Shown here one piece after another: positions 10,053-19,724 of a DNA stretch of 55,135 nucleotides. A program made the position numbers and the translations under genes. Within the stretch, counting starts at the first letter, position 1. Each line of letters opens with the position of its first letter. Under the pieces are notes generated by a model, which was not told where the DNA came from, made no database searches, and saw nothing but the letters and a program-made list of their open reading frames with translations. Origin of the DNA: Meiothermus sp. Pnk-1 (GTDB taxonomy: Bacteria > Deinococcota > Deinococci > Deinococcales > Thermaceae); contig NZ_QKOB01000006.1 in the NCBI RefSeq assembly GCF_003226535.1, forward strand, positions 1 to 55,135, given 5' to 3'.

Positions 10053-10910
10053 ATGTGCCCTCTAAGCGTTGGACAACTCGAGGTGTACCTGCTTCATGAT
10101 GGGGAGTTTTGGCTCGACGGTGGAGCCATGTTCGGGGTGGTACCCAAGGCCCTGTGGGGGCGGTTCACCACCCCCGACGAGGAAAACCGCATCCGCCTAT
10201 GCCTTAGGCCCATGCTGGTGCGAGCGGGGAGACACTGGGTGCTGGTGGAAACCGGACTCGACCGCAAGCCCGGGGAGAAGTTTCGCCGCATCTACGGCAT
10301 AGGGGAGGTTCACCCGGTCTTGGAGCAGCTCTCCCGACTTGGGCTCGAACCCCGCGACATTGACCTGGTGGTGAACACCCACCTCCACTTTGACCACGCC
10401 GGGCTCAATACCCGCTGGCTAGAAGGAAAGCTGGTGCCTGCCTTCCCCAAAGCCCGCTACATCGTGCAGCAACAAGAACTGGAGGACGCCCTGCACCCCC
10501 ACGAGCGCAGCCGGGCCAGCTACCTCGCGGAGAACATCGAGCCCCTAGTGGACTCTGGCCGTTTCGAAGTCGTGCAGGGCGAGGCCGAGATCCTCCCTGG
10601 GGTTCGGGTATTGCCCCTGCCCGGTCACACCCTGGGTCAGCAAGGGGTGGTGCTCGAGTCCGAGGGGGTGCGGCTGGTCTACACCGCCGATCTGTTGCCT
10701 ACCTTGTGGCACGCTCCGCTGCCTTACATCATGGCCTACGACCTACATCCGCTGATCACCCTCGAGACGCGCAAGCGCTATTATCCGCTTTGGGCCCAGG
10801 AGGGTTGCTGGTTGGTCACCCCCCACGACCCACAGCATCCCCTCGGTCGCTTGCGGGTGGGGGAGAAGGGATACCAGGCAGTACCCGTTTCCCCCTCCTC
10901 CCCGGCCTAG
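10053..10910 (+). CDS. Metallo-beta-lactamase-fold hydrolase
   Basis: About 285 residues from ATG 10053, the first Met after the methyltransferase stop and just before the conserved part; an in-frame ATG at 10008 lies inside the upstream gene. NTHLHFDHAG is the HxHxDH metal site, LPLPGHTLGQQGV supplies the next His, and YTADLLPT the bridging Asp. The shape is that of the lactonase/quorum-quenching-like branch, but the substrate cannot be assigned. No obvious functional link with its neighbours. Confidence 0.85.
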   Translation: MCPLSVGQLEVYLLHDGEFWLDGGAMFGVVPKALWGRFTTPDEENRIRLCLRPMLVRAGRHWVLVETGLDRKPGEKFRRIYGIGEVHPVLEQLSRLGLEPRDIDLVVNTHLHFDHAGLNTRWLEGKLVPAFPKARYIVQQQELEDALHPHERSRASYLAENIEPLVDSGRFEVVQGEAEILPGVRVLPLPGHTLGQQGVVLESEGVRLVYTADLLPTLWHAPLPYIMAYDLHPLITLETRKRYYPLWAQEGCWLVTPHDPQHPLGRLRVGEKGYQAVPVSPSSPA

Positions 10911-11099
10911 GGAAAACCGGCGCCCATCGCCCCAGAGAGGGGGGCTCGAGTGCAAATGTCACAATGGCCTATCCCCGCTAGTGTTACAAGCAGAGCGTGG
11001 TGCCGGTAGGGGCCGGCCCAGGGTTATAAAGATTGTTTACATTTTTGTTGCAAGATCAGTGACTCGAAAGGTGTTCTCGCGTATAGGAGGAACCTAGCT
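10911..11099 (+). promoter_or_regulatory. Intergenic region upstream of the chemosensory operon
   Basis: 189 nt. AT-rich around 11022-11060 (TTATAAAG, TTGTTTACATTT), where the operon promoter probably lies, but I see no convincing -35/-10 pair. TAGGAGGAACC at 11083-11093 is a strong ribosome-binding site for the first gene. Confidence 0.45.
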
Positions 11100-11468
11100 A
11101 TGGCAAAAGTAATGATCGTTGACGACTCCATGGCCGATCTCAAGTACGCCGAATCGATCCTCACCGCCGCCTCGCATCGGGTGATGTTGTGCCCGGATGG
11201 TGAGGGGATCGAACAACAGGTGGTCTCTAGCAAGCCCGACGTGATCTTGCTCGATATCGTGATGCCTGGGCGTAGCGGGTACGAGATCCTGCGGAGCCTG
11301 CGCCGCAGCGAGGAGACCAAAGACATCCCGGTGGTCGTCATCAGCTCCAAAGGACAGCCCACCGACATCGAGTGGGGAAAGCGCCAGGGAGCGGCGGAGT
11401 ATCTGGTCAAGCCCTATAGCGCGGATGCCCTCAAAGCCGCGGTGGAAAAAGTAGTGGCCCGTAGGTGA
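11100..11468 (+). CDS. Single-domain response regulator (PilG/PilH-like)
   Basis: 122-residue CheY-like receiver. The acidic pair in IVDDSMAD, the phospho-acceptor Asp in DVILLDIVMPG and the Lys in YLVKPYS are all present. As the first gene of a CheW-receptor-receptor-CheA operon it matches PilG/PilH of the Pil-Chp type IV pilus system, relaying phosphate from the CheA-like kinase to the pilus motors. A strong GGAGG site precedes it. Confidence 0.85.
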   Translation: MAKVMIVDDSMADLKYAESILTAASHRVMLCPDGEGIEQQVVSSKPDVILLDIVMPGRSGYEILRSLRRSEETKDIPVVVISSKGQPTDIEWGKRQGAAEYLVKPYSADALKAAVEKVVARR

Positions 11469-11485
11469 GGGGCGCTGGGCTGACC

Positions 11486-11944
11486 ATGAGCAACTCGCCG
11501 ACAGTCTTCAGGGTCTGTCTGTTCCGCTTGGCCGACCGCGTCTTCGCATTGGATGTCCGCTCCGTGCGAGAGGTGGTGGAAGTGGGCTTGCTTTCCTCCA
11601 TTCCGCTAGCTCCAGCCGAGGTCTTGGGGCTGTTCTCGGTGCGCGGGGAAATCCTTCCCCTGGTCAGCCTTGCCGCGTTGCTGGGCCTGGCCGGTGCAGC
11701 CAGCTCGAGCCGGGCGGTGGTGGTACGCCACGGCGAGCAGCAGGTGGCCCTAGCGGTTTCGGAGGTGCTGGGGCTGGAGGCGTTACCCCTCGAGCCGACC
11801 AAAGGGGAGGAAGAGGCCCCCGCGGCGTACGCTGAAGGCGAGTTGATCTGGCGCGGGCAGCGGGTTCCCCTGCTCTCGGCGCAACAGCTGCTCGGGGCGC
11901 TGGCCCGGCGGGTAGAGGGCGGGCCTGCAGGGGCTGTCGCCTGA
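11486..11944 (+). CDS. CheW-like coupling protein (PilI-like)
   Basis: About 152 residues. A single CheW domain runs from [26 protein letters not shown] through [12 protein letters not shown] and ends in a short C-terminal tail. It bridges chemoreceptors and the CheA kinase in the array. ATG 11486 is used; a GTG at 11465 overlapping the preceding stop (GTGA) would add seven residues and would couple translation. Confidence 0.82.
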   Translation: MSNSPTVFRVCLFRLADRVFALDVRSVREVVEVGLLSSIPLAPAEVLGLFSVRGEILPLVSLAALLGLAGAASSSRAVVVRHGEQQVALAVSEVLGLEALPLEPTKGEEEAPAAYAEGELIWRGQRVPLLSAQQLLGALARRVEGGPAGAVA

Positions 11945-11967
11945 AGCCCACGTGGAAGGAGGGTGAT

Positions 11968-14238
11968 ATGGTTCCATCCCAGAAAGCTATAGACCAAGCC
12001 GTCCGCCGCGCTCCCCGCTGGCGCAGGGTTGTTCCAGCGGGGAGCGGGAACTGGCTTGGCAACCTCAAGATCGGGCAGAAGCTGGTGCTCATCTCGTTGG
12101 CCTTCGTGCTACCCATCGCGGTGGTGGTGGGGCTTTTGGTAGAGGAGCAAAACCGGGGCATCGAAACTACCCTCAGGGAAAAGCGCGGCCTGGAGTACGT
12201 AACCTTGCTGCGACAGCTCATGCAGGATATCCAGCTCCACCGCGGTCGGGCGGCTACGGAGCTGGGGGGCGATCCCAGCGCCCGTCAGCCCCGTCTGGAG
12301 CTGGCCAACAAGATTGGCGCCGACTTCTCGGCTTTGCTGGAGCTCGATAAGCGCTACGGGGGGGAGTTTGGTACCTCGAGCGCCTTGAGCGACCTGCGCT
12401 TGGGATGGGAGAGCCTGCTACAGGACCTCGAGCGGCTCTCGCCGCAAGAGAGCACCCAGCGCCACGACGACCTGATCAACCAGGGCATCCTGAACCTCAT
12501 GGAGACGGTGGGTAACACCTCCGGCCTCGCGGTGGACGCCGAGCAGGCCAGCGCTTACCTGAGCCGGTTGGCCATTCGAGAGCTGCCCGATGCCATCAAC
12601 GCCACCGGTCTGGTGCGCACCTTGGGGATCACCGCAGCCAGCCGGGGCTACAACGACGAGGGGCAAAAGGCCGAGCTGCGCCTGCGCTTGGCGCTCGCAG
12701 AAGAGCGCCTGGCGCGGGTGTCGCGCTTTATCCAGTTCGTCACCCAGGCCTCGCCCAAGGCCGCGGGCCTGCTCCTGCCGCAAAGCGGCCGCACCGCCGC
12801 CGCGGTGGACAAGATGATCTCGGCCTATAAAAGCCGTATCCTCGAGGTGAACCAGGCCACCGTGACCGGCGCGCAATTCTTTCAGCTGGCCTTCGACTCC
12901 TTTGAGCAGCAGTACAAGCTCTACGACGCGGTGCTGACCCAACTGGGCCTCGAGCTCAAGAGCCGCCTTGCCCTCCTGGAGCGCAACCGCTTCCTCACCC
13001 TCTCCCTCATCCTGCTGACCCTGGCCCTGACCTTCTTGTTGGTAGGGGTGGTGGCGCGGAGCATCACCCGCCCGGTGAACGCCCTCTACCTTGCGGCGCG
13101 GCGCCTGAGCGGAGGGGACCTGGAGGTGCAGGTGCCAGAGCGTTCTCACGACGAGCTGGGAACTTTGGCCCGGACCTTCAACGAGACGGTGGTCCAGCTG
13201 CGGGCCAAGGCCCAAGCCGACGCCGAGCAGCTCAAGCAGAGCGCTTTGCTCCAGCAGCACATCGGCGAATTCCTCGACGTGGCCATGGAGATCGCTCAAG
13301 GCGACCTGACCCGGCGCGGGCGGGTCACCGAGGACGTGCTGGGCAGCGTGGTGGACGCCATCAACCTGGTGCTGGAGGAGATGGGCGGACTGCTCAAGGA
13401 CGTGCAAAAGGCCGCCGATCTGGTGAACCAGGGGGCGGGGGAGCTGGTCCGTACCTCGGCGGTGATCGTGCAGGGGGCGCAGTCGCAGGCCCAGATCGCC
13501 CAACAGGCCCAGGGGCAGGCGGTGGAGGTCTCCGGCGCCATCCGGCAGATGGCCGAACGCGCTGCCCAGACCGCCGAAGCCGCCCGCCGCGCCTTACAGG
13601 CCGCCCAGGCCGGTCAGGCCGCGGTGCAGAACACCCTGGTGGGGATGCAGGGGATCCGCCGCGAGGTGTCCAACATCTCCAAGGGGATCAAAGGCCTCTC
13701 CGACCGCTCTTTGGAGATCTCGGAGATCATCGAGACCATCTCCGGCTTTGCCGCCCAGACCAACCTCCTGGCCCTCAACGCCGCCATCGAGGCCGCCGGG
13801 GCCGGTGAGGCGGGAACCCGCTTCGCCATCGTGGCCGAGGAGGTACGCCGGCTCGCGGAAGACTCGGCTAGGGCTGCCCAGCGCGTCACCACCCTCATCG
13901 GAGGCATCCAGGCGGAGATCCAGGCGGTGGTCTCGAGCGTGGAGGCGGGAACCAAAGAGGTGGAAGAGGGGTACCGCATCGCCAACCAGGCCGGGGAGCG
14001 CCTCCAGGAGATCGCCCAACTCACCACCCAGTCCGCCCAGTTGGTGCAAGCCATCTCGCAGGCTACCCAGACCCAGGCCCAGCGCGTCGCCCAGGTGGGG
14101 CAGGCGGTGCAGTCCATCGCCGCTACCGCCAGCCAGACCCAGGAGCAAAGCCTGAAAGGCCGCCAGGCCGCCGAACAGCTGCGCCAGCTGGCCGAGCAGC
14201 TCTCGCGCAACCTGGCCCGCTTCCGCCTCCCGGCTTAG
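11968..14238 (+). CDS. Methyl-accepting chemotaxis protein (PilJ-like), first of two
   Basis: 756 residues. Short cytosolic N-terminus, membrane helix about 40-58, a nitrate/nitrite-sensor-like helical periplasmic domain (about 60-335; note [16 protein letters not shown]), second membrane helix about 347-368, HAMP, a second HAMP-like unit ([20 protein letters not shown]), then the signalling coiled coil. The hairpin tip reads [33 protein letters not shown]; the usual Arg of EAARAGE is Gly. GGAGG precedes ATG 11968. It feeds the CheA-like kinase encoded two genes downstream. Confidence 0.9.
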   Translation: MVPSQKAIDQAVRRAPRWRRVVPAGSGNWLGNLKIGQKLVLISLAFVLPIAVVVGLLVEEQNRGIETTLREKRGLEYVTLLRQLMQDIQLHRGRAATELGGDPSARQPRLELANKIGADFSALLELDKRYGGEFGTSSALSDLRLGWESLLQDLERLSPQESTQRHDDLINQGILNLMETVGNTSGLAVDAEQASAYLSRLAIRELPDAINATGLVRTLGITAASRGYNDEGQKAELRLRLALAEERLARVSRFIQFVTQASPKAAGLLLPQSGRTAAAVDKMISAYKSRILEVNQATVTGAQFFQLAFDSFEQQYKLYDAVLTQLGLELKSRLALLERNRFLTLSLILLTLALTFLLVGVVARSITRPVNALYLAARRLSGGDLEVQVPERSHDELGTLARTFNETVVQLRAKAQADAEQLKQSALLQQHIGEFLDVAMEIAQGDLTRRGRVTEDVLGSVVDAINLVLEEMGGLLKDVQKAADLVNQGAGELVRTSAVIVQGAQSQAQIAQQAQGQAVEVSGAIRQMAERAAQTAEAARRALQAAQAGQAAVQNTLVGMQGIRREVSNISKGIKGLSDRSLEISEIIETISGFAAQTNLLALNAAIEAAGAGEAGTRFAIVAEEVRRLAEDSARAAQRVTTLIGGIQAEIQAVVSSVEAGTKEVEEGYRIANQAGERLQEIAQLTTQSAQLVQAISQATQTQAQRVAQVGQAVQSIAATASQTQEQSLKGRQAAEQLRQLAEQLSRNLARFRLPA
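13306..13380 (+). repeat. 75-bp identical tract shared by the tandem chemoreceptor genes
   Basis: Bases 13306-13380 are identical to 15259-15333, in the second HAMP-like unit of each receptor, while the flanking coding sequence has diverged, including at synonymous positions (GAC versus GAT just before the tract). This suggests recent gene conversion between neighbours. Confidence 0.8.
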
Positions 14239-14247
14239 GGGTGAACG

Positions 14248-16191
14248 ATGGACCGTCCGAGTAAAAGGATCGCTTGGCGCCGCTCGAGGACCGTGGCGCA
14301 GAAGTCCGCGGCCGCGCGGCGCGGGGGCTGGCTCGAGAACGTACCGTTTTGGGGCAAATTGGCCATCAACGGGGCGGCGTTTGTGCTCACCGGCCTGGTG
14401 CTGGTCGGGGCCGGGGCTTGGGGCCTGAACCGGATGAGCCTTAACCTGGAGAACCTCTATCAGGCCACCCTGGTCCCTAGCTTGGCCATCAGCGAGGCCG
14501 ACAAGCAGTACGCGGACTTGCAGCGTTACCTGCAAACCCTGATCCATCCGAACACCAGCTCCACCCAGCGGTCCACCCTGATAGAGCTGGCGCGGATGGC
14601 CGACGAGCAGGCTGATGCCGCCATCGAGCAGTACGGCAGCGAATGGATCAGTACCCGCCGGCCCCAGCTAACCCAGGTGCTGACCCAGCAGGGGCGTACC
14701 GATTTGCAAGAGCTGGAAACCGAGACCTACCGCGCCCTCGTAGAGGCGCACCAAGCGGTGGCCCCCCTGCTCCAGCGCCTGTACGACCAGGTGCGCGCGG
14801 GGCGGCTCAACCTCGAGCTGGCCCGTCAGGTGGAGGAGGGCTATGCCCAAGTACGCCAAAACCTGCAAAGCCTGATTGAGGTCAACGGGCAGTTCGCCGC
14901 TATCTCCAACGCGGCCGCGCAGCAAGACGCCCGCCGGGCTCGTATGATCTCCTGGCTGGCTTTGGTAGCAGGATTGTTGCTAGGCGGGATCCTTACCGCG
15001 TTGGTGCTGCGTGCAATCCTACCCCGCCTGCGGGCGCTGCGCGAGGGGGCGGAGGCGCTGCAGCGCGGGGAGTACGGCCACCGGGTGGCGGTCTCGGGGC
15101 GCGACGAGGTGGGCGTGGTAGCGGCCACCTTCAACACCGCTGTAGAGCAGCTCCAGCGGTTTATCGCCCAGCAACAGGAGGAGCAGCGCAAAGCGGAGCA
15201 ACTCCAGCAGAACATCAGGGAATACCTGAGCGTGGCCATGGAAGTCGCCCAAGGCGATCTGACCCGGCGCGGGCGGGTCACCGAGGACGTGCTGGGCAGC
15301 GTGGTGGACGCCATCAACCTGGTGCTGGAGGAGCTCGGTTTCCTGCTCTCGGAGGTGCGCTCGGCCGCCCTCAAGGTCAACCAGGGTTCCTTGCTGATGA
15401 ACCAGATGACCGACGTGGTGCTGCAAGGGGCCCAGACCCAGGCCCAGATGAGCCAGCAGGCCCAGGCCCAGACCCTGGCCGTGACGGAGTCCATCCGGCA
15501 GATGGCCCAGCGGGCTGTGCAGACCGCCATCGCCGCCGGCCAGACCCTGACCGCCTCGCAGCAGGGCCAACAGGCTGTGGATCAGACCCTCGAGGGCTTT
15601 ACCGCCATCCGCCGCGAGATGCAGGAGCTGGCCCAGAGCATGAAGGAGCTCTCCGAGCGCTCCAAGCAGATCGCTGAGGTCAACAAGACCATCTCGGGGT
15701 TCGCCTCCCAGACCAACCTCTTGGCTTTGGGCGCCTCGCTCGAGGCCGCCGGGGCGGGCGAGGCCGGGGCCCGCTTCGCGGTGGTGGCCGACTCGGTACG
15801 GAAGCTGGCCGACGACTCGGCGCGGGCGGCCAAGCAGGTGGGTTTGTTGATTCGTAGCGTGCAGAACGAGATTCAGACCCTGGTGGAGCGGGTGGAGAGC
15901 AGCGCCCAGGAGGTGGACGCCCGCTACGCGGTAGCGACGCGCGCGGGGGAACGCCTTAGGGAAATCGCTGAGCTGGCCAACCAGGTAGCCCGCTTGGTAC
16001 AGGCCATCTCCAGCACCACCCAGCAGCAGGTGAGGCAGGTCGAGCAGGTGAGCCAGGCGGTGCAGTCCATCGCCGCCACCGCCCAGCAGACCCAGGCCCA
16101 AAGCTTGAAAGGCCGCCAGGCCGCCGAGGAGCTGAGCCGCTTGGCCCAGGGGCTAACCCAGAGCCTGGAGCGCTTCCGCCTGCCCGCGTGA
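14248..16191 (+). CDS. Methyl-accepting chemotaxis protein (PilJ-like), second of two
   Basis: 647 residues, paralogue of the preceding receptor. Membrane helices at about 38-56 and 230-252 flank a smaller sensor domain; HAMP, the same [20 protein letters not shown] unit and the signalling coiled coil follow. The tip diverges from consensus: [31 protein letters not shown] has Gly for the invariant Asn and Ser for a conserved Glu, so it may be a weaker or modulating partner in mixed receptor trimers (inference). It shares a 75-bp identical DNA tract with receptor 1. Confidence 0.88.
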   Translation: MDRPSKRIAWRRSRTVAQKSAAARRGGWLENVPFWGKLAINGAAFVLTGLVLVGAGAWGLNRMSLNLENLYQATLVPSLAISEADKQYADLQRYLQTLIHPNTSSTQRSTLIELARMADEQADAAIEQYGSEWISTRRPQLTQVLTQQGRTDLQELETETYRALVEAHQAVAPLLQRLYDQVRAGRLNLELARQVEEGYAQVRQNLQSLIEVNGQFAAISNAAAQQDARRARMISWLALVAGLLLGGILTALVLRAILPRLRALREGAEALQRGEYGHRVAVSGRDEVGVVAATFNTAVEQLQRFIAQQQEEQRKAEQLQQNIREYLSVAMEVAQGDLTRRGRVTEDVLGSVVDAINLVLEELGFLLSEVRSAALKVNQGSLLMNQMTDVVLQGAQTQAQMSQQAQAQTLAVTESIRQMAQRAVQTAIAAGQTLTASQQGQQAVDQTLEGFTAIRREMQELAQSMKELSERSKQIAEVNKTISGFASQTNLLALGASLEAAGAGEAGARFAVVADSVRKLADDSARAAKQVGLLIRSVQNEIQTLVERVESSAQEVDARYAVATRAGERLREIAELANQVARLVQAISSTTQQQVRQVEQVSQAVQSIAATAQQTQAQSLKGRQAAEELSRLAQGLTQSLERFRLPA

Positions 16192-16200
16192 GGTCGCACC

Positions 16201-18987
16201 ATGAGGACCCTACCCACCCCCGATATGCTGGAAAGCTTCCTGGGAGAGGCTTGGGAAGCGGTATCTACCCTCGAGCAGGCGCCTGCCCTCCTAGCCCAAG
16301 ACCCCCAACCCCTGGTGGTGATGGCCCACCGCCTCAAGGGTTCAGCGGGGCTGTATGGTTTCTCTGAGGTATCGCAACTGGGCGGCTTGCTCGAGCGGAT
16401 CTTCGAGCGGGCCCCCTCCTTTACCGCCTTCCAGCGCGAAAAGGCCGCTGAGTTCTCGCGGCTCGCGGCGGCGTGCCTCTCCGAGGCCCTCGAGCGCATC
16501 GCCAGCTCCGGCGAGGAGGGCGAGGTGGGGTTGGCCCTGGGTCAGGCCGGGGGGGCCGGGGTGCTGCTGGACTTGCTGGAGGCCAACCCTACCGCTTTTC
16601 GCCCCGCCAGCTTGGCGGGCCAGGCGGACGGCGATCAGCCCAAGGACTACGGCGGCACGGGGTTGCATGACATCCCGGCCCAGCTGCGCCGGTTTCGCCT
16701 CGAGAACCCTGAGGTTTGGGAGTACTTCGCTCCCGAGGTGAGCGAGCACCTCGAGGCCATTCACGCTGCTACCGAAGCCCTCTTGGCCTCAGGCGGAGCG
16801 GCCGAGCACCTCACCGCCCTCTTCCGCTCCATGCACACCATCAAGGGGGCGGCTTACTCGGTAGGCTGTACCCCCATAGGGACCTTGGCCCACCGCCTGG
16901 AGGATCTGCTGGTGGAGGTCCGCGAGGGTTCGCGCCCCTGGGACGCGGCGGTGGCCCGGGTGATTCTCCAGGGCTCGGACACCCTGGGCCTGATGCTGAG
17001 CGCCGCTGAAGGCCGGGAGACCCCGCTCATGCCGGCGCTCGAAGAGGCCCATCGCCTCTTGGGAGGGGTGTGGAGCGAAGGGGCAGCCCCCTCCCCGCCG
17101 GGGACCAGCGAACCTGTGGCGCAGGGGCAAGTCTCCCCGGCGCCTGTGCCTCGCTCTACGGTGCGGGTCAGCCTCCAGCGCCTGGAAGCCCTGATGAACC
17201 TGGCCAGCGACGCCATCGTAAGCCGGGCCCGGCTGGAGCGGCTCGCCGCCCAGCTCGAGGAGGCGAGCCATACCCTGGAGGTAAGCCAGGCCCGTTTCCA
17301 GCGCACCGCCGCGGAGTTCGAGGCCCGCTACCTCAACCCCCGCCTGGCGTCCTCGGAGGCCAGACCCCAAGACGGGGCGCGGCCTGCGCTCACGCTCTCG
17401 AGCGGGCTCAGCCTCGCTGAGCTCTTCTCCGAGCTGGAGTTCGACCGTTACGACGACCTTTCGATCCTGGCCCGCAGCATAGCCGAGATGAGCGCCGACC
17501 TGGGCGAGCTCAAGGGGCAGCTCGGCCAGCTCGCTCGTTCGTTCAAGCGCGAATCGGAGACCCTGAAAAAGCTCACCCGCGACCTGCGCGGCGAGGTGGG
17601 CCGGATGCGGCTGGTGCCGATGGGTCGCCTCTACCAGCGCCTCAAGCGCATCGTGCGTCAGAGCGAAGGCAAACAGGTGCGGCTGGAGCTCTCCGGCGAA
17701 CTGGTGGAGGTGGACAACCTGGTCCTCGAGGGGCTGGCGGACCCCCTGGTTCACCTGGTCAACAACGCCATCGCTCACGGTATCGAGAGCCCGGAGGTTC
17801 GGCTGGCCCAGGGCAAGGGCCCAGAGGGCCGGGTGGTGGTGCGCACTTTCCAGCGCGGCAGCTTCGTCTACGTCGAGGTTCAAGACGATGGACGGGGGAT
17901 TGACCTGGAGGCGGTCAAGCGCCAGGCGGTGCTTCAGGGGCTGCGCCGCCCCGAAGAAGTCCAAAGCCTCACCCCTGAGCAGGCGGTGGAGCTGATCTTC
18001 TTGCCGGGTCTTTCCACCAGCGAGACCGTCACCCGCCAGGCCGGGCGTGGAGTGGGAATGGATGTGGTGCTGACCAACCTGCGCCGACTCAAAGGCGACA
18101 TCGTCGTCCAGACTGAGCCGGGCTTGGGGACCCTGTTCCGTTTGCGGGTCCCGCTGAGCCTCATCGTCTCCGATGTGCTGATGGTAGAGGTGGGAAAGGA
18201 GCTGCTGGCCATACCGGGGGAATCCCTGCGCACCCTGCGTACGGTGCGGGCCCAAGATTTGCTAGAGCGGGACGGCCACCCGGCCTTGGAGTTCGAGGGC
18301 CAAGCGGTGCCCATCCTCTACTTGCACGAACTGCTCGGCCGCCCGCTTCCGCAAGGGCCACGGCGCTCTTTTGCCATCGTGGAGGCCGGGGAGGGGCGCT
18401 TAGCTTTAGGGGTGGATGCTTTTTTGGGCCTCGAGCAGACCGTGGTAAAGTCGCTTGACGAGCCGGTCGGTAGCCTACCGCACCTGGCCGGGGCTACCAT
18501 CTCCGCCGAGGGACGGGTGATCGTGGTGCTCAACCCGGGCGGCCTGCGCCGCGTAGAGGCCCCCCGCTGGAGCGCTGCGATGGCCGGATCGACCTCGACT
18601 CCCCTCGAGCGCGGCCTGAAGATCCTCCTGGCGGACGACTCGCTCTCGATCCGCCGGGTGGTGGGGCAGATGCTCACCCGCTGGGGCCACCGGGTACACA
18701 CCGCTGGCGACGGCTATGAGGCCCTGGAACTTTTGCAAGATAACCGTTACGATGTGGTCATCACGGATCTGGAGATGCCGCGCGTGAACGGTTTTGAACT
18801 GCTGGACGAAGTGCGTCGCCGCCCTGATTTGCGCGAGACCCCGGTCTTTGTGCTCACCTCGCGGGCGGGCGAAAAACACCAAGCTTTGGCCAGCGAACTG
18901 GGCGCCAGCGGCTACCTGACCAAGCCGCTGGAGGAAGTCAAGCTCAAAAGCCTCCTCTCTACCGTCAAGAAACGCGCCGAGGTGTAG
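16201..18987 (+). CDS. Hybrid CheA-type histidine kinase/response regulator (ChpA/PilL-like)
   Basis: 928 residues. Two Hpt domains: His43 in MAHRLKGSAGLYG and His212 in MHTIKGAAYSVG. Then a dimerisation helix pair (about 325-490), a histidine-kinase ATPase domain with N-box LVHLVNNAIAHGIESPE, VQDDGRGID and GRGVGMDVV, a CheW-like domain, and a C-terminal receiver (ILLADDSLSIRRVV, VVITDLEMPRVNGFE, YLTKPLEE). Autophosphorylates in trans and passes phosphate to its own receiver and the small regulators of the operon. Two Hpt units and a fused receiver match the ChpA layout. No CheR or CheB is in the cluster. Confidence 0.92.
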   Translation: MRTLPTPDMLESFLGEAWEAVSTLEQAPALLAQDPQPLVVMAHRLKGSAGLYGFSEVSQLGGLLERIFERAPSFTAFQREKAAEFSRLAAACLSEALERIASSGEEGEVGLALGQAGGAGVLLDLLEANPTAFRPASLAGQADGDQPKDYGGTGLHDIPAQLRRFRLENPEVWEYFAPEVSEHLEAIHAATEALLASGGAAEHLTALFRSMHTIKGAAYSVGCTPIGTLAHRLEDLLVEVREGSRPWDAAVARVILQGSDTLGLMLSAAEGRETPLMPALEEAHRLLGGVWSEGAAPSPPGTSEPVAQGQVSPAPVPRSTVRVSLQRLEALMNLASDAIVSRARLERLAAQLEEASHTLEVSQARFQRTAAEFEARYLNPRLASSEARPQDGARPALTLSSGLSLAELFSELEFDRYDDLSILARSIAEMSADLGELKGQLGQLARSFKRESETLKKLTRDLRGEVGRMRLVPMGRLYQRLKRIVRQSEGKQVRLELSGELVEVDNLVLEGLADPLVHLVNNAIAHGIESPEVRLAQGKGPEGRVVVRTFQRGSFVYVEVQDDGRGIDLEAVKRQAVLQGLRRPEEVQSLTPEQAVELIFLPGLSTSETVTRQAGRGVGMDVVLTNLRRLKGDIVVQTEPGLGTLFRLRVPLSLIVSDVLMVEVGKELLAIPGESLRTLRTVRAQDLLERDGHPALEFEGQAVPILYLHELLGRPLPQGPRRSFAIVEAGEGRLALGVDAFLGLEQTVVKSLDEPVGSLPHLAGATISAEGRVIVVLNPGGLRRVEAPRWSAAMAGSTSTPLERGLKILLADDSLSIRRVVGQMLTRWGHRVHTAGDGYEALELLQDNRYDVVITDLEMPRVNGFELLDEVRRRPDLRETPVFVLTSRAGEKHQALASELGASGYLTKPLEEVKLKSLLSTVKKRAEV

Positions 18988-18988
18988 G

Positions 18989-19720
18989 GTGAAAGCCTTG
19001 GTGGTGATGCCTGCCCAGTACAGTGAGCCCCTAGCCGAAGCTTTCGCCGAGGCCGATTTTGACGTGCGTCATACGGCGAGCGGACTGTACGCTTTGACCC
19101 TGATCGAACGGGATCGTCCCCACCTCATCGTGTGCGCCGAGGCCACCGAGGACCTCGCCGGTGCCGAGCTGCTGGAGATCGTTCGCGAGGACCCTCTGCT
19201 GCGGGTGGTCAAGTTCATGCTGTTGGTGCAGGACCCCACCGGCCCCCATCCTAAAGCCGATGCCCTGTTGCGCCTCACCTCGAGCCCAAAGGGGGTGGTG
19301 CAGACGGCCTGCCACCTTTTAGGGCTTCCCGAACCGGCTACCCTGACCGCCTCCAAGGAGCACAACAGCGCCTTGGAGGAGTCCTGGTACAACGGCAAGG
19401 TAGCCCCCGGGGCGGCTTTTCAGCTTTTGGACTGGCTCACCGGGATGGGCGAGTCGGGCTGTTTGGAGATGAATTTTAGTGGGGGTCAGGCCCGGGTACA
19501 CTTCCTTGAGGGCAAGCCCTTTCACGTGGAGTTCGGCAGCCAATCGGGGGTCGCGGCCCTCCAGGAAATTTTCTTCGCCACCCAGAGCGGCGTGGGCACC
19601 TTTAGCTTCGCCCGTAAGCCACCCGCTGAACTGGAGGCCATTCCCCGTACTCTTCACGAGCCGATTCAGAACATACTCTTGCGGGTGGTGACCCAACTTG
19701 ACGAGTCCCTGCGGAGGTAG
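18989..19720 (+). CDS. Receiver-like protein with PATAN/DUF4388 domain
   Basis: 243 residues from GTG 18989, one base after the CheA stop. Residues 1-112 have a receiver-like fold (MKALVVMPAQYSEPLAEAFAEADFDV) but lack the acidic pair and have Glu-Ala (CAEATED) where the phospho-Asp is expected: probably a pseudo-receiver. The second half (PGAAFQLLDWLTGMGESGCLEMNFSGGQARVHFLEGKP) is a PATAN/DUF4388 domain, a protein-interaction module common in gliding and twitching regulators. Likely an output or scaffold of the chemosensory array. Confidence 0.72.
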   Translation: MKALVVMPAQYSEPLAEAFAEADFDVRHTASGLYALTLIERDRPHLIVCAEATEDLAGAELLEIVREDPLLRVVKFMLLVQDPTGPHPKADALLRLTSSPKGVVQTACHLLGLPEPATLTASKEHNSALEESWYNGKVAPGAAFQLLDWLTGMGESGCLEMNFSGGQARVHFLEGKPFHVEFGSQSGVAALQEIFFATQSGVGTFSFARKPPAELEAIPRTLHEPIQNILLRVVTQLDESLRR

Positions 19721-19724
19721 ATGA

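Noticed and set aside
10950-10975. GTGCAAATGTCAC as a fourth CRP-like dyad
   Set aside because: The half-sites are GTGC and TCAC with 5-nt spacing, not GTGA-N6-TCAC, and the rest of the 33-bp element is absent.
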